Below, piece by piece: positions 36,369 to 45,893 of a stretch of DNA of 64,000 bases. Numbering within the stretch: the first letter of the stretch is position 1; every line of letters begins with the position of its first letter. The notes below the pieces were generated by a model. That model ran no database searches. It was not told the origin of the DNA and saw only the letters and a program-made list of their open reading frames with translations. Both the position numbers and the translations under genes were made by a program. The stretch is from Azospirillum canadense (GTDB taxonomy: Bacteria; Pseudomonadota; Alphaproteobacteria; Azospirillales; Azospirillaceae): the NCBI RefSeq assembly GCF_025961225.1, contig NZ_JAOQNG010000006.1, positions 1 through 64,000 of the forward strand, read 5' to 3'.

Positions 36369-37619
36369 TCATCCCACCAGACGCATCATCGCCTCGTCGT
36401 CCTTGGACGCCGCTCCGCTTCCCGGCGCGATCTTCAGCATGTTGCGTATCATCGCCGCCGAGATCGTCTCGTAGTTGAACGCCGCAAAGTTGACGTCTTC
36501 CCAGCCGGACGACAGCATTCTCTCCGTGAAGACGGAGCAAGCGAAGTCCGGCCTGACGATGTCGACCAGATCGAAGTCGAAGTCATTCGACCAGACATGG
36601 ATTACCTTGCGGAAGGACATTGCCAGAAACTTTGACATGACGTGGGCCGAGGACGTACCGAAAAGAACGCAGCTTCCATACTCAGCCTTGCTGTTCTCCG
36701 TGCAGGTTACGCGGCCGGTGGCGGTCGACATCACCTTGAGGGACTGGCGCTGGTTGGAGAAAACCACCTTCGGTGCCTGGTCGGGATGGCAGAGCCGTTT
36801 GACCTTGGCCATAGCGATGGGACGGACCTTCACCCCCAGGTCTCCGGTGATCTCGTCCGCCACCTCCTTCAGCGCATGACGGGGAACGGGCGCAAAGGTC
36901 CGGGTTGCTTCCATCATCAGCGTGTAGAGCAGGAAAAGCGATTCCTCGCTCAAATGGGTATCGTTCGGCCAGCAGACGTCGAAGCTTTGCTTGCTTTCAA
37001 AAAGCTCCTGCACCGGGTAAAGGAGCGAGTCCACCCCGAACTGTGCACTGTGGCGGCTCAACTCAACCGCGTAGCGCGCCTCTGTAACATAAAAATCCTT
37101 GTCGATCTTCTCCGGATACAAGACGCCACGTTCCGGAGCGATCAGCGAAATATGAGGGATTCCGTAGGACAGGCAGTATTTCTGGCGTAGACGCAAATTT
37201 CTCAGCTTACGGATGACCGCTCCATGATCAGGAACAACGGTTCCGTTGAGTTGGTCCATCACCTGGTTGTAGTCGTTGTCGAGGAACAACCAGCCATCCA
37301 GGCCTCCAAAACACTTGGCGCCTTCGGGAATATTGTTCAACTTGAACTTTCCGTTGGGAAGGATGTCTCGAGTTCCACTGTAGGTGATTTCGACTTCGTT
37401 CTCGCCGTCAATCAAGAATGGAGAGATGTCGCAGATAAAACCGTGCTTTGTATTGCCGAAGGTCGATTTCAGATCCGGACGCTCGTGAGCGCACGGAATC
37501 GTCAGACAATGACTTCCACCCACATAAATGTCCAAAGGTACAATTTCAGCTGCATCTTCACTGTTACCAGCCCACCCACTGACAATGCTGGATGCTGAAT
37601 CGACATAACCAACAAGCAT
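36369..37619 (-). CDS. AlgX/AlgJ-like SGNH acetyltransferase-type protein with GW module
   Basis: A 416-residue protein. Residues 1-90 are the GW module (VSGWAGNSEDAAEIVPLDIYVGG ... ERPDL ... HGF). The rest resembles the AlgX/AlgJ SGNH-hydrolase-like fold used to O-acetylate alginate: GGLDGWLFLDNDYN at the domain start, LIAPERGVLYPEKID, a D-x-H element in WPNDTHLSEESLF, and a serine motif VLFGTSSAH in place of G-D-S. Unlike AlgX it has no signal peptide, so it would act in the cytoplasm unless exported with another protein. Ribosome site GGAGG lies five bases before the ATG at 37619. Base composition is AT-richer than most of the window. A glycan O-acetyl transfer or esterase role is inferred from fold only. 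Confidence 0.65.
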   Translation of the reverse strand: MLVGYVDSASSIVSGWAGNSEDAAEIVPLDIYVGGSHCLTIPCAHERPDLKSTFGNTKHGFICDISPFLIDGENEVEITYSGTRDILPNGKFKLNNIPEGAKCFGGLDGWLFLDNDYNQVMDQLNGTVVPDHGAVIRKLRNLRLRQKYCLSYGIPHISLIAPERGVLYPEKIDKDFYVTEARYAVELSRHSAQFGVDSLLYPVQELFESKQSFDVCWPNDTHLSEESLFLLYTLMMEATRTFAPVPRHALKEVADEITGDLGVKVRPIAMAKVKRLCHPDQAPKVVFSNQRQSLKVMSTATGRVTCTENSKAEYGSCVLFGTSSAHVMSKFLAMSFRKVIHVWSNDFDFDLVDIVRPDFACSVFTERMLSSGWEDVNFAAFNYETISAAMIRNMLKIAPGSGAASKDDEAMMRLVG

Positions 37620-37631
37620 TTTTGCCTCCAT

Positions 37632-38257
37632 TCTCCGCCATACGGATCCGATTACCGCACAACCGCGACCATTCATGGATATACGAAAAACGGTGGAAGC
37701 TTTGTCAACAAGCAGAGATTGTCACCGCTTTTACGGGGCGGATGCGTGCCGTCCCTGATGGGGTGATTGCTCACGGGGCTGACGGAGGGGAAAGCGGTCA
37801 GGCGACGACCGGTGCAGGCTGGTTGCGGAGCTTCGGAGCGCCCACAGTGTCATACGGCCGGCGCATGAAGAGTTCTATGATCGGCCGGCCGTATGACCCT
37901 TTCGCACATGGCGCAGCCATGTGCTGTCGGGTTTGAAACGAAGGTGGAAGTCATCAAACGCCTTCGGTATCACCGCGGTCGATGGCGTATTGCGGCGCTC
38001 CTCGGCGGAGCGGCTGGGGAAAGCTTCGTAGAGGTCCCGCAAGGCAGGTTCGTTGAAGCGCTTGGGCCGGACCACTTGCGGCTCGGCCCCATTTCGCAAC
38101 AATCTCCGGCGCACCCAATAGTTTGCCACGCCTGAAGGCGGGGTGGCTTGGTGCAAAGCCCTTCACCCCACGAGGGGAGAGGGGCTTTCGACAACCACCA
38201 AGCCCCTCTCCATAAAGGGGCGTGGCAGAGCAGGGCTAAAGCGAATCGCAACCCGCT
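37632..38257. other. Intergenic region rich in inverted repeats
   Basis: About 626 bases with no convincing gene. Three strong inverted repeats stand out: 37849-37862 with 37884-37897 (14 bp, perfect), 37904-37912 with 37916-37924 (9 bp, perfect), and 38176-38187 with 38200-38211 (12 bp, perfect). Short reading frames on both strands between 37875 and 38160 resemble nothing known. The region could be the remnant of a lost gene or mobile element. Confidence 0.5.
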
Positions 38258-39235
38258 TCAAGAATTTGCCTTTTTCAAAACCGCAATATTCTCGCTGTCA
38301 TTGTGAACGAACAGGGCAACCTCAAAGGGAATCAAGAAAGAGTTGATGCTGCGTGACAGGAACTCGAGTATCCCAACGTCAGACCAAACATGGAAGTGAA
38401 TTGATACATTGTTTTCAATCATGCCACGGACACGATCGGCGGCCTCCTCAGCAGTCGCGCTCTGCGACAAGGCCGTTTCATAAAAATGCTCGTAATCCTT
38501 TACGGGATGTCCGCTGATATGGTCAAGCTGAGTATGTTCGAACGGCGTCATCCGTCTCGTTCGATCAAACGTGTTGCGCATATCGGGAATGGTCAGGAAG
38601 AGAACACCCCCTGGCTTGATCACACGTGCGCATGATTTTACAAACCCAATCGGGTCAGGAAGATGCTCGATAACATGATTGGCAATGACAAAATCCTGAC
38701 TTGAATCATCAACATTCTCCATATATTGAGCATTGCCAACAATATCCGGAGCTTTGATGTTCTTTCCTTGAAGTTCAGGGTAAATACGGCGAAGTTCTTC
38801 TATGGAGTATCGATCATAATAACGAACATCAACGCCTGTACGGAGTTGCAGAGGTGAATTCAACCCACCAACTTCGATCCCAGTTCCAGAAAGATAGAAA
38901 TCAGCAATCTTTCGGCGCAAATACAGAATATTTTCAAAATCTAGATTAAGAGACTGGTCGTCAAACAGCATCGGCGAGTTCCCCAAACTCGTGCCGTTGC
39001 GAAACTTTGCTTCAATGATATGTCGTCCGGACAAACGACATGGCAGATCGACAGAAAATCCGCTTTTCTGATGAACGTCCAAAGATTGAATATCTGGCCG
39101 CTCTTTGTTCGGCACAGCAGAAGCCACACAATTTCCGTCCACAAAAATGTCGACTGGCCAAACATCTTCGCTCTCCCCTCCAGCCGCCCAGCCAAGGACA
39201 ACCACTCCATCACAGTAGTCTATTTGACCGAGCAT
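38258..39235 (-). CDS. SAM-dependent methyltransferase with N-terminal GW module
   Basis: A 325-residue protein. Residues 1-80 are the GW module (VVVLGWAAGGESEDVWPVDI, ERPDI, KSGFSVDLP). Residues about 110-310 form a class I methyltransferase related to those in O-antigen and lipopolysaccharide loci: GIEVGGLNSPL, QDFVIANHVIEHLPDP and RVIKPGGVLFLTIPDMRNTFD. The glycine motif is unusual (E-V-G-G-L). The gene is strikingly AT-rich for this window (22 of 60 bases are G or C in 38701-38760), a sign of recent transfer from another genome. It is followed by an inverted-repeat-rich gap and then the AlgX-like gene on the same strand. Confidence 0.85.
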   Translation of the reverse strand: MLGQIDYCDGVVVLGWAAGGESEDVWPVDIFVDGNCVASAVPNKERPDIQSLDVHQKSGFSVDLPCRLSGRHIIEAKFRNGTSLGNSPMLFDDQSLNLDFENILYLRRKIADFYLSGTGIEVGGLNSPLQLRTGVDVRYYDRYSIEELRRIYPELQGKNIKAPDIVGNAQYMENVDDSSQDFVIANHVIEHLPDPIGFVKSCARVIKPGGVLFLTIPDMRNTFDRTRRMTPFEHTQLDHISGHPVKDYEHFYETALSQSATAEEAADRVRGMIENNVSIHFHVWSDVGILEFLSRSINSFLIPFEVALFVHNDSENIAVLKKANS

Positions 39236-39453
39236 ATTTTCCTCTTCAGTTCCACGGAGCGGATCGAAATGTTAGGAGGTTACATCCTTTAAGGCTAAAA
39301 GGTTAAAATTCTATTCAATCGTCTTAACGTCTGCCCGAAAGCAGAATAGAGAACTGCGCTTTTCACGGCAAAATCACTCTCCCTCCTGTGGCCCTCCTGT
39401 GAAAGGCGCGAGGATACATCTCGACGATGTCTCCCGTCCCTATCCACACAAAG

Positions 39454-41949
39454 TCAGCAGCGGGCCGCTCCGCCCACCCCACCAACCACGCGCAGCAAGG
39501 CCGACAGCGCCGCTTCGGGCGTGACCGGCGCGACGACGAAGCCGTTCGACCAGCAGCGCAGCCGCTCGGCCGGGGCGCCGATGTCGAAGGCCCCCACCGG
39601 CAACCCCAACCCGATGACCTCGTCCAGCACGTAGCAGTGGGTTTCCGGCCAGATCGAGGGCAGGAAAACCGCATGGCACCCCCGCTCGGCCAGGAGCCGG
39701 GAAAGCTGCTCCGGCTCGTAGCAGCCATTGTCGTGGAAATGCGCTGAGGTCAACAGCCGGTCGATGTTGCCGAACAGTTCGAAGTGGATCGGCAGCCGGT
39801 GCGCCTCGGCCAAGCGCACCATGTCCTCCAGGATCCGCGCGCCCTTGGCGACGTTGATCCCGCCGACGACGGCCACGCGGGCGACCAGGCCCGGCACCGG
39901 CAAAGGCAGAGGCGCTACGGTCGCGTGGTCGGCCAGATGCGGGATGATCCGCACCCGGTCGTCGCGCAACGTGAAGGCACGGCGCAGGACGGCAAGCGCG
40001 CTGCGCGAAAAGACGACATGGCGGTCGGCCAAGTCGAACAGGTCCTGCCACGCCCGGCGGTGGCCGGCCACATCGACGTCGGCGGCCCCGATCGCCGTCC
40101 CGGCGGCGCTTCCGTCCCGCCACCGGACATGTACGTTCGCTGGGGCGCAGGTCCGGCAACGCTCCAGCGCCGGAACGCCGCAGAAGCGGTCCTCCGCGTC
40201 GATCAGGTTCAGGGACGGGCAGACGGAGAAATAGTCGTGGTGCAGCAGGCGCAGGGGCACCTCCCTGCCGGCATTCCCACCTTGCCGGAGCTCCCGGATG
40301 AAGGCCATGACCTTGCCCATATCCGCGTAGCCGACCAGGGAGCTGACCACGACCTCCGCCAACGGTAGGGCAGCCACCAGAGCAGCGAGGTCGGCGAGGT
40401 CGTTCACAGGGAAGCGGAAGGCGGCCTCCCGGTGCAGAAGCTCGACGTCCAGCGCTCCCTCGGGCATGCCGAGGACCGGCTGCACCGTCGGCCGCACCAG
40501 CAGGACGGTCTGTCCCTGCGCCTGCAGGCGCGCGATCTCCTTGGTGCGGAAGGTGGCGGCCCCGCCCGTGCCCGGGTGGTCGAACAGCAGCACCGTCCGC
40601 GGCCGGCCGGGCAGGTCCCGCGCCGACAGGATGCGGAGGGCTGCGGCAGCCCGGGCGGGGCGCAGCGGATCGGCGCGGATAAAGTCCTGCACCTCCGCGT
40701 CGAACTCCGGATAGCGCTCCCGAATGACGGCGCCGGCCGCCTCGATCAGGGCTGCCTTCTCCGCGCTGGGAAAACTGCCGCCGTGGCGGTGATGGACGTA
40801 GAGGTTGGGCACGATCACATTCGTGAAGCCCCGCCGCATGGCGCGCCGGCACCAGTCCACCTCCTCGCCATAGCCGCGCCCGAAGGCCACCTCGTCGAAG
40901 AAGCCGATCTCCCGCAGCGCCCGGCGGTTCAGGGCCATGCAGAAGCCGACGCCGGTCGGCGCCTCGACCGGCGGCAGGCCGGCCATGGCCGCGAAGGCGG
41001 CGTCGATCTCCCCGACCGGGGCGTCCAGGAAGGGCGCGTTGTCCTCCGGCATCGCGGGAAAGCCGCAGATGGTGCCGGCGTTGGTGAAGGGGGTGGTGCT
41101 GGCGATCGATGGGCTCCGCTCGATCGCCCCGACCAGCCGCTCCAGCCAGCCGGCCGGCACCTCCACGTCGGTGTTCAGCAGGACAACATGACCATCGGGA
41201 TTGAGGCGGGTCGCCGTCTCCACCCCGTCGATCACGGCCTTCAGGTAACCTTCGTTGCGCGGCTTAGCGACGACCGTCACATGGTCGAGCGAAACGCCGA
41301 GTGCCACCAGGAAGGCCGTAACGCTGCGGTCCGGGTTGCCGTCGTCGACGAAGACGATGCGGTGCCGCGGTTCCACCGTTTCGATCAAGGCGTGAACGAG
41401 TGGAGTCAGGAACTGCTTGCCGCCGTAGACCGGCACCACGATGGACACGGGCGCGGCGAGCGGCGCAACGTCCCGCGGGGCGCTCGCGAACAGGCCGAGT
41501 GCCGCGCACGCCCGGGTCAGCGGCGTCGGAAGGGCGGCGGCGTAGCGCAGGCCGCGTTCGGTCAGGAAGCGGTGCTCCACCGCCGCCGGCCCGCGCTCGC
41601 AGCCCACCTCCCAGCTGCGCGACGACAGGCCGGTGCGCAGCATCAGCGGGATGACCTCCTGCTCGCCGCCGGCGGTCAGCCGCAGGACGACGGCGGAGGT
41701 GTCGGGAGGCAGCGCCGCCACCACGACGAAGCCCGACCGTTCCGCCATCGGCGTGCCGCGGGCCAGGGCGACGTCCCGCCGGCCAATCTCCCGCTGGACG
41801 TGGATGGCGGGCGGACGGTTGCCATTGTCGATGACCATGTCGAAGTGGCAGGGGCCGTGCCGGTCGTGGAAGGCCCAGCCCTCGACCCGCAATTCGGCGC
41901 CGACCTCGATACGCTCAATGAAAAACGCGAACGTTCCATGCGTGGTCAT
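39454..41949 (-). CDS. Fused glycosyltransferase: GW module, GT2, GT4
   Basis: An 831-residue enzyme with the same core order as the two giants. Residues 5-105 are a GW module (LRVEGWAFHDRHGPCHFDMV ... RRDV ... SGF). About 160-420 is GT2 (VSIVVPVYGGKQFL, VVLLNTDVEVPAGW, RGYGEEVDWCRRA). About 445-825 is a GT4-like domain (LLFDHPGTGGAATFRTKEI, LLHHDYFSVCPSL with the downstream cysteine cluster, AVVGGINVAKGARIL, LPSIWPETHCYVLDE). It lies 40 bases downstream of a GT61 gene and ends the minus-strand run that starts near 49 kb. Start 41949 is preceded at a slightly long distance by AGGAG. Sugar specificity unknown. Confidence 0.88.
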   Translation of the reverse strand: MTTHGTFAFFIERIEVGAELRVEGWAFHDRHGPCHFDMVIDNGNRPPAIHVQREIGRRDVALARGTPMAERSGFVVVAALPPDTSAVVLRLTAGGEQEVIPLMLRTGLSSRSWEVGCERGPAAVEHRFLTERGLRYAAALPTPLTRACAALGLFASAPRDVAPLAAPVSIVVPVYGGKQFLTPLVHALIETVEPRHRIVFVDDGNPDRSVTAFLVALGVSLDHVTVVAKPRNEGYLKAVIDGVETATRLNPDGHVVLLNTDVEVPAGWLERLVGAIERSPSIASTTPFTNAGTICGFPAMPEDNAPFLDAPVGEIDAAFAAMAGLPPVEAPTGVGFCMALNRRALREIGFFDEVAFGRGYGEEVDWCRRAMRRGFTNVIVPNLYVHHRHGGSFPSAEKAALIEAAGAVIRERYPEFDAEVQDFIRADPLRPARAAAALRILSARDLPGRPRTVLLFDHPGTGGAATFRTKEIARLQAQGQTVLLVRPTVQPVLGMPEGALDVELLHREAAFRFPVNDLADLAALVAALPLAEVVVSSLVGYADMGKVMAFIRELRQGGNAGREVPLRLLHHDYFSVCPSLNLIDAEDRFCGVPALERCRTCAPANVHVRWRDGSAAGTAIGAADVDVAGHRRAWQDLFDLADRHVVFSRSALAVLRRAFTLRDDRVRIIPHLADHATVAPLPLPVPGLVARVAVVGGINVAKGARILEDMVRLAEAHRLPIHFELFGNIDRLLTSAHFHDNGCYEPEQLSRLLAERGCHAVFLPSIWPETHCYVLDEVIGLGLPVGAFDIGAPAERLRCWSNGFVVAPVTPEAALSALLRVVGGVGGAARC

Positions 41950-41989
41950 CGCATCCTGCTCCTGCCCCAATCCGCCTTCAAATCCGCTT

Positions 41990-43069
41990 TCATTCCGCGA
42001 AAATCCGTTCCCGGTCCTCCGGGGACAGGACCAGGTCGGTGTCCCAGGGCATGACGCCCTGGATGGGTCCGCTCTGCGGGCAACGGACCTCCGTGTAGTC
42101 GAGGCCGCGCAGCGTTACGATGAACCAGAAGAAAGTGTCGGGCATACCGGCGGGTGTCAGGGTCACGACTTGCGCACCGGGTGGGGCGAAGGCGATGTTG
42201 GTCATCGCCGCCCCCATGACGCCGACGATCCGCGTGGCCCCCTTGAAGAGGGACACCTGCTGGGGCAGCGTCAGGACGTCCGGCTCGACCAGCGTGTACC
42301 CGCAAGCCTGGGCGTGGGCGATCAGGTCATCCTCGCCGACGACTCGGCGGAAGCCGGTTGCCCGGCGGGTGACGAACAGCCGCTCTGCCCCCGCCGCCGG
42401 AATGCAGCCGGCCAGGGCGTTCACGCTGTCGAAGACGAACGGCGACATGTACCCGCCATGCTCGCTGAGCCCATCCACCAGCAGCAGGTCGGCAAAGCGC
42501 CGGGGCGTGTCGTCGGCAACGATGGTTCGGGCCAGGTCGATCCCCAGCATGGACAGCGACTGGGCCATGGAATCGTTCAGGTGCCCCGGCACGTGTGCGA
42601 CGAGGAAGCGGGCCTCCAGATCCCGCAGGTGGTGGTGGACGAGCCGCGCCTTGGGCAGCATCTCCATCATCCAGTGGCCGTAGTTGCCGATGCCGCGCTT
42701 CTTACACAGGAGGACCGGACCACTCGCGTCCGGCTCGGCCTCCGGTCCGCCCCGCCCGATGGCCGCCAGCACGGCCGCGTGGGCTTGGTCGATCTCCCCC
42801 TCGGAATGCTGGGTGATGGTCTCGCGGTAGAGATTGCCGTCGCGGTCGAACACCAGCCCTTCCTTGGCCACCCACACGTCGGCGAGGCGCAGGACACGGA
42901 CCGGCCGCTCAGGGAAACGTGTCGTGTTCCAGGCCCATTCCATGGACTGCAAGATGGGCTCGGGAATCAGCTCCTTGTTGACCACGCGCGGATAGGCGGC
43001 GTCGAACCCCGGCGAGGTCATGGTCAGAATAACCGCGTCGTCGGGCAGGCTGATCGGTGTCGGTGGCAT
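41990..43069 (-). CDS. GT61-family glycosyltransferase
   Basis: A 359-residue GT61/DUF563 protein without the GW module. Family signs are KKRGIGNYGHWMMEMLPKA, LFVTRRATGFRRVVGED, and GVMGAAMTNIAFAPPGAQVV, which replaces the usual G-A-H-G-A-x-L-T-N with G-A-A-M-T-N. The histidine of that motif is therefore absent. It is very distantly related to the GT61 protein at 27.1 kb. It lies between manC (117 bases upstream) and the GT2-GT4 gene (40 bases downstream) and is probably co-transcribed with both. Donor unknown. Confidence 0.82.
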   Translation of the reverse strand: MPPTPISLPDDAVILTMTSPGFDAAYPRVVNKELIPEPILQSMEWAWNTTRFPERPVRVLRLADVWVAKEGLVFDRDGNLYRETITQHSEGEIDQAHAAVLAAIGRGGPEAEPDASGPVLLCKKRGIGNYGHWMMEMLPKARLVHHHLRDLEARFLVAHVPGHLNDSMAQSLSMLGIDLARTIVADDTPRRFADLLLVDGLSEHGGYMSPFVFDSVNALAGCIPAAGAERLFVTRRATGFRRVVGEDDLIAHAQACGYTLVEPDVLTLPQQVSLFKGATRIVGVMGAAMTNIAFAPPGAQVVTLTPAGMPDTFFWFIVTLRGLDYTEVRCPQSGPIQGVMPWDTDLVLSPEDRERIFAE

Positions 43070-43187
43070 GCAGGGGCTTCTGGATGGGCCTTCCGTGGCG
43101 GAAGCCCCATCCTATGGCGTCCCAACGTTAAAAAATTATGCAAAGATTGGGCGAAGGCCGAATGACGCGGGCGTGGCCGTCCCTCCT

Positions 43188-44642
43188 TTACGGTCGGCCG
43201 TAATGGTCGTCGATGCGGACAATGTCGTCCTCGCCCAGATAGGCGCCGGACTGCACCTCGATCAGGTTCAGCGGAACCTTGCCCGGGTTTTCCAGGCGGT
43301 GCAGCGTGCCGAGCGGGATGTAGACGGACTCGTTCTCGCGCAGCAGGATCTGATCCTCCCCGCGGGTGACCAGGGCCGTGCCGTTCACCACGACCCAGTG
43401 CTCGGCGCGGTGATAATGCTTCTGCAGCGACAGGCGGGCGCCGGGCGCCACGGTCAGCCGCTTCACCTGGAAGCGGTCGCCGGCATGCAGCGACTGGTAG
43501 TAGCCCCAGGGCCGATGAACGCGGCGGTGCTGGCGCGGCTCGTCGCGCCCCTGCGCTTTCAGATGCTCGACCAGCGGCTTGATGTCCTGCGCTCGGTCTT
43601 TCGCGGCGACCAGGACGGCGTCCTCGGTGGCGACCACCACCGCGTCTTCCATGCCAAGCAGGGCGACGAGCGCGCCGTCCTCGCTGCGGACGTAACAGCC
43701 GCGGCTATCCCAGGCGATTGCGTCGCCGTGGCAGACGTTCCCACCCTCGTCCTTGGCGCCGATGTCCCACAGCGCCGACCAAGCGCCGACGTCGGTCCAG
43801 CCGATGGCGCAGGGCACCACGGCGGCGGCGTCGGTGCGCTCCATCACGGCGTGGTCGATGGAAATGGACGGGGCGGCGGCGAAGGCTTCCTCCTCCAGCC
43901 GGAAGAAGTCGAGGTCGGCGCGCCCACCGGCGAGCGCGGCGCGGCAGGCGGCGAGCACGGCCGGCTCCCAGCGCTCCAGCTCCTCCAGGTAGCGGCGCGC
44001 GGGCAGCAGGAACATGCCGCTGTTCCAGAAGACGTCTCCCTCGGCCAGGTACCGTTCGGCCTCCGCGCGCGGCGGCTTCTCCACGAAGGCGGCGACGCGG
44101 TAGGCGCCCTCCTGCCCGTCCAGGGGCAGGCCCCGGCGGATGTAGCCGTAGCCGGTCTCCGGCGCGGTCGGCACGATCCCGAAGGTGGTGAGCTGGCCGG
44201 CGTCCGCGGCCCGGGCAGCGGCGGACACCGCCTGCAGGAAGGCCGTCCGGTCCTGGATGACGTGGTCGGCCGGCAGCAGCAGCAGACGCCCGTCGGGGTC
44301 CTGCTCCGCGATGATCAGCGCCGCGATGGCGGCGGCGGCGGCGGTGTTCCGGCCAATCGGCTCCAGCACGATCCGCGCCCCGGCTGGCCCAGCGTCCTGG
44401 CCGATCTGGCGCATCTGCTCCGCGATGACGAAGCGGTGCTCCTGATTGCAGACGACGAGCGGCGGCGCGAAGCGGGCCGGGTCGGCAACCCGCAGGGCCG
44501 TCTCCTGCAGCATGGAGCGATCCGAGCTGAGCGGCAGGAACTGCTTGGGATACTGTTCCCGCGACATCGGCCAAAGCCTGACCCCGGAACCGCCGGACAG
44601 GATGACGGGGACGATGCGGGCGTTCTGCGCAGTGTTGGTCAT
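43188..44642 (-). CDS. manC: Mannose-1-phosphate guanylyltransferase / mannose-6-phosphate isomerase
   Basis: A 484-residue bifunctional type II enzyme making GDP-mannose. The N-terminal nucleotidyltransferase has VILSGGSGVRLWPMSREQYPKQFLPL (the pyrophosphorylase signature), EPIGRNTAAAAAIAAL, FVEKPP and WNSGMFL. The C-terminal cupin isomerase domain has RPWGYYQSLHAGDRFQVKRL, LSLQKHYHRAEHWVVV and the metal-binding region. Length and order match AlgA/XanB/ManC. GDP-mannose feeds gmd and fcl at 22-26 kb and any mannosyltransferase here. It lies in the minus-strand run, 146 bases after the RgpF-like gene. Confidence 0.96.
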   Translation of the reverse strand: MTNTAQNARIVPVILSGGSGVRLWPMSREQYPKQFLPLSSDRSMLQETALRVADPARFAPPLVVCNQEHRFVIAEQMRQIGQDAGPAGARIVLEPIGRNTAAAAAIAALIIAEQDPDGRLLLLPADHVIQDRTAFLQAVSAAARAADAGQLTTFGIVPTAPETGYGYIRRGLPLDGQEGAYRVAAFVEKPPRAEAERYLAEGDVFWNSGMFLLPARRYLEELERWEPAVLAACRAALAGGRADLDFFRLEEEAFAAAPSISIDHAVMERTDAAAVVPCAIGWTDVGAWSALWDIGAKDEGGNVCHGDAIAWDSRGCYVRSEDGALVALLGMEDAVVVATEDAVLVAAKDRAQDIKPLVEHLKAQGRDEPRQHRRVHRPWGYYQSLHAGDRFQVKRLTVAPGARLSLQKHYHRAEHWVVVNGTALVTRGEDQILLRENESVYIPLGTLHRLENPGKVPLNLIEVQSGAYLGEDDIVRIDDHYGRP

Positions 44643-44788
44643 GGCCGCCGATGGTGTGCGTCGCAAGGGACCACCGCTCGGCTTGCCGTGCGGCAGCAAT
44701 CCTTTGTGACTACGGGAGGTATCCACCCCCTGTCAACTTGGCCAAAATGGAGCCCCCTTTCGCCTCTCCGACTAACGTTGAGTCGTTT

Positions 44789-45835
44789 TTAGACGCTCCG
44801 GTTCTTCAGCGACATTTCCAAATGGCGCAGGATAAGGTTGGTGTCGTAGTCGGTGGAGGTCCGGACCACCCGCTCCCAGTAGTTCAGCAGCGGGATGCGG
44901 GCCGGATTCTTCTGCAGAAGGTCGCGCTTGATGAACGGGAACTCCATCCGGGCGATCAGGTAATCCCAGAAAAAATGCGTCCCGTTCAGCGGCACGCCCG
45001 CGTTGATCGTGTGGAAGACCTGCTGGATGAAGCGCTTGCGCACGGGATCCTGAAGGGCGTCGTCGCCCGTGACGTTTCCCTCTACCACCGCCTCAATTAG
45101 GGCGGCGGCGGCCTGCCGGTAGGGGAAGGCGGCGCGGCAGTGCAGGCCGGCCCGGCGCAGAGCGCGGGTCAGCCCGATCTCGTACTTGCGCACGATCCAC
45201 ATCTTGGACTGGACGTAGCGCAGCTGGCGCCAGAACGCGGCGAAGGCCGGCGCGGTCAGGGCCGCCTTGTGGAACAGCAGGAAATAGCTCTGCAGATGGA
45301 AGGACCGCTCCCAACTGTCGGACGCCCCCCAGACATCCGCCTCCTCCGGGCTCATCCGGTCCAGCAGGCCGGCCAGATGGTACAAGGGGCCATAGACGCT
45401 GTCGTTGGCGAGCAGCAGCATGTCCAGAGCGCCCAGTTCAGGAACGGCCGCGATCCCTTCCTTGTAGGCGCCGAAGTCGTAGCCGACGTTGTCGCGCCGG
45501 ACGATCAGGGCGCAGAGCTCCTGCAGAGCCTCGACCTGGACCAGCCGCGGCGCGTTGCTCACGAAGACGATGGCGAAGCCGAGGTCGTGAAGCTGGCGCA
45601 GGTAATGCCGCACGAAGTCGTGGACCACGCCCTGGCGGTCGTAATGGACGAACACCGCCACCCGCCGCGCGCCGGCCAGCGGCCGGTGCCCGTCCCAGCG
45701 CTCGCGCACATAGCTTTCCTTGCGGAAGACGCTGGCCGCGTAGGAGAGATAACCCCCGAGCAGCTTGGTCTGCGCGACCAGCCAGAAAAAGCCGATGCGC
45801 AGGCGCACAAGAAGGCGGGCCAGAATGCTTGTCAT
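44789..45835 (-). CDS. Rhamnan-synthesis F-like glycosyltransferase
   Basis: A 348-residue protein of the RgpF family (rhamnan synthesis protein F). Hallmarks are VAVFVHYDRQGVVHDFVRHYL, IVFVSNAP, the R-x-N-x-G-Y-D-F-G-A-Y-K block (RRDNVGYDFGAYKEGI), LLLANDSVYGPL and ADVWGASDSWERSFHLQSYF. In streptococci RgpF helps build rhamnose-glucose polysaccharide; Gram-negative members occur in O-antigen loci. No dTDP-rhamnose genes are seen in the window, so the sugar may be something else (for instance a GDP-sugar). Preceded on the same strand by a methyltransferase gene 58 bases upstream. Confidence 0.88.
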   Translation of the reverse strand: MTSILARLLVRLRIGFFWLVAQTKLLGGYLSYAASVFRKESYVRERWDGHRPLAGARRVAVFVHYDRQGVVHDFVRHYLRQLHDLGFAIVFVSNAPRLVQVEALQELCALIVRRDNVGYDFGAYKEGIAAVPELGALDMLLLANDSVYGPLYHLAGLLDRMSPEEADVWGASDSWERSFHLQSYFLLFHKAALTAPAFAAFWRQLRYVQSKMWIVRKYEIGLTRALRRAGLHCRAAFPYRQAAAALIEAVVEGNVTGDDALQDPVRKRFIQQVFHTINAGVPLNGTHFFWDYLIARMEFPFIKRDLLQKNPARIPLLNYWERVVRTSTDYDTNLILRHLEMSLKNRSV

Positions 45836-45893
45836 TGGGGCGGTGCCATCCTTGGCGCAATCAAACGGGGAACGCGATCAAACGGGGACAGGG

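Noticed and set aside
37875..38160. Short overlapping frames on both strands in the inverted-repeat-rich gap
   Set aside because: Mutually overlapping, without ribosome sites or recognisable motifs; possibly gene debris but not supportable as a gene.
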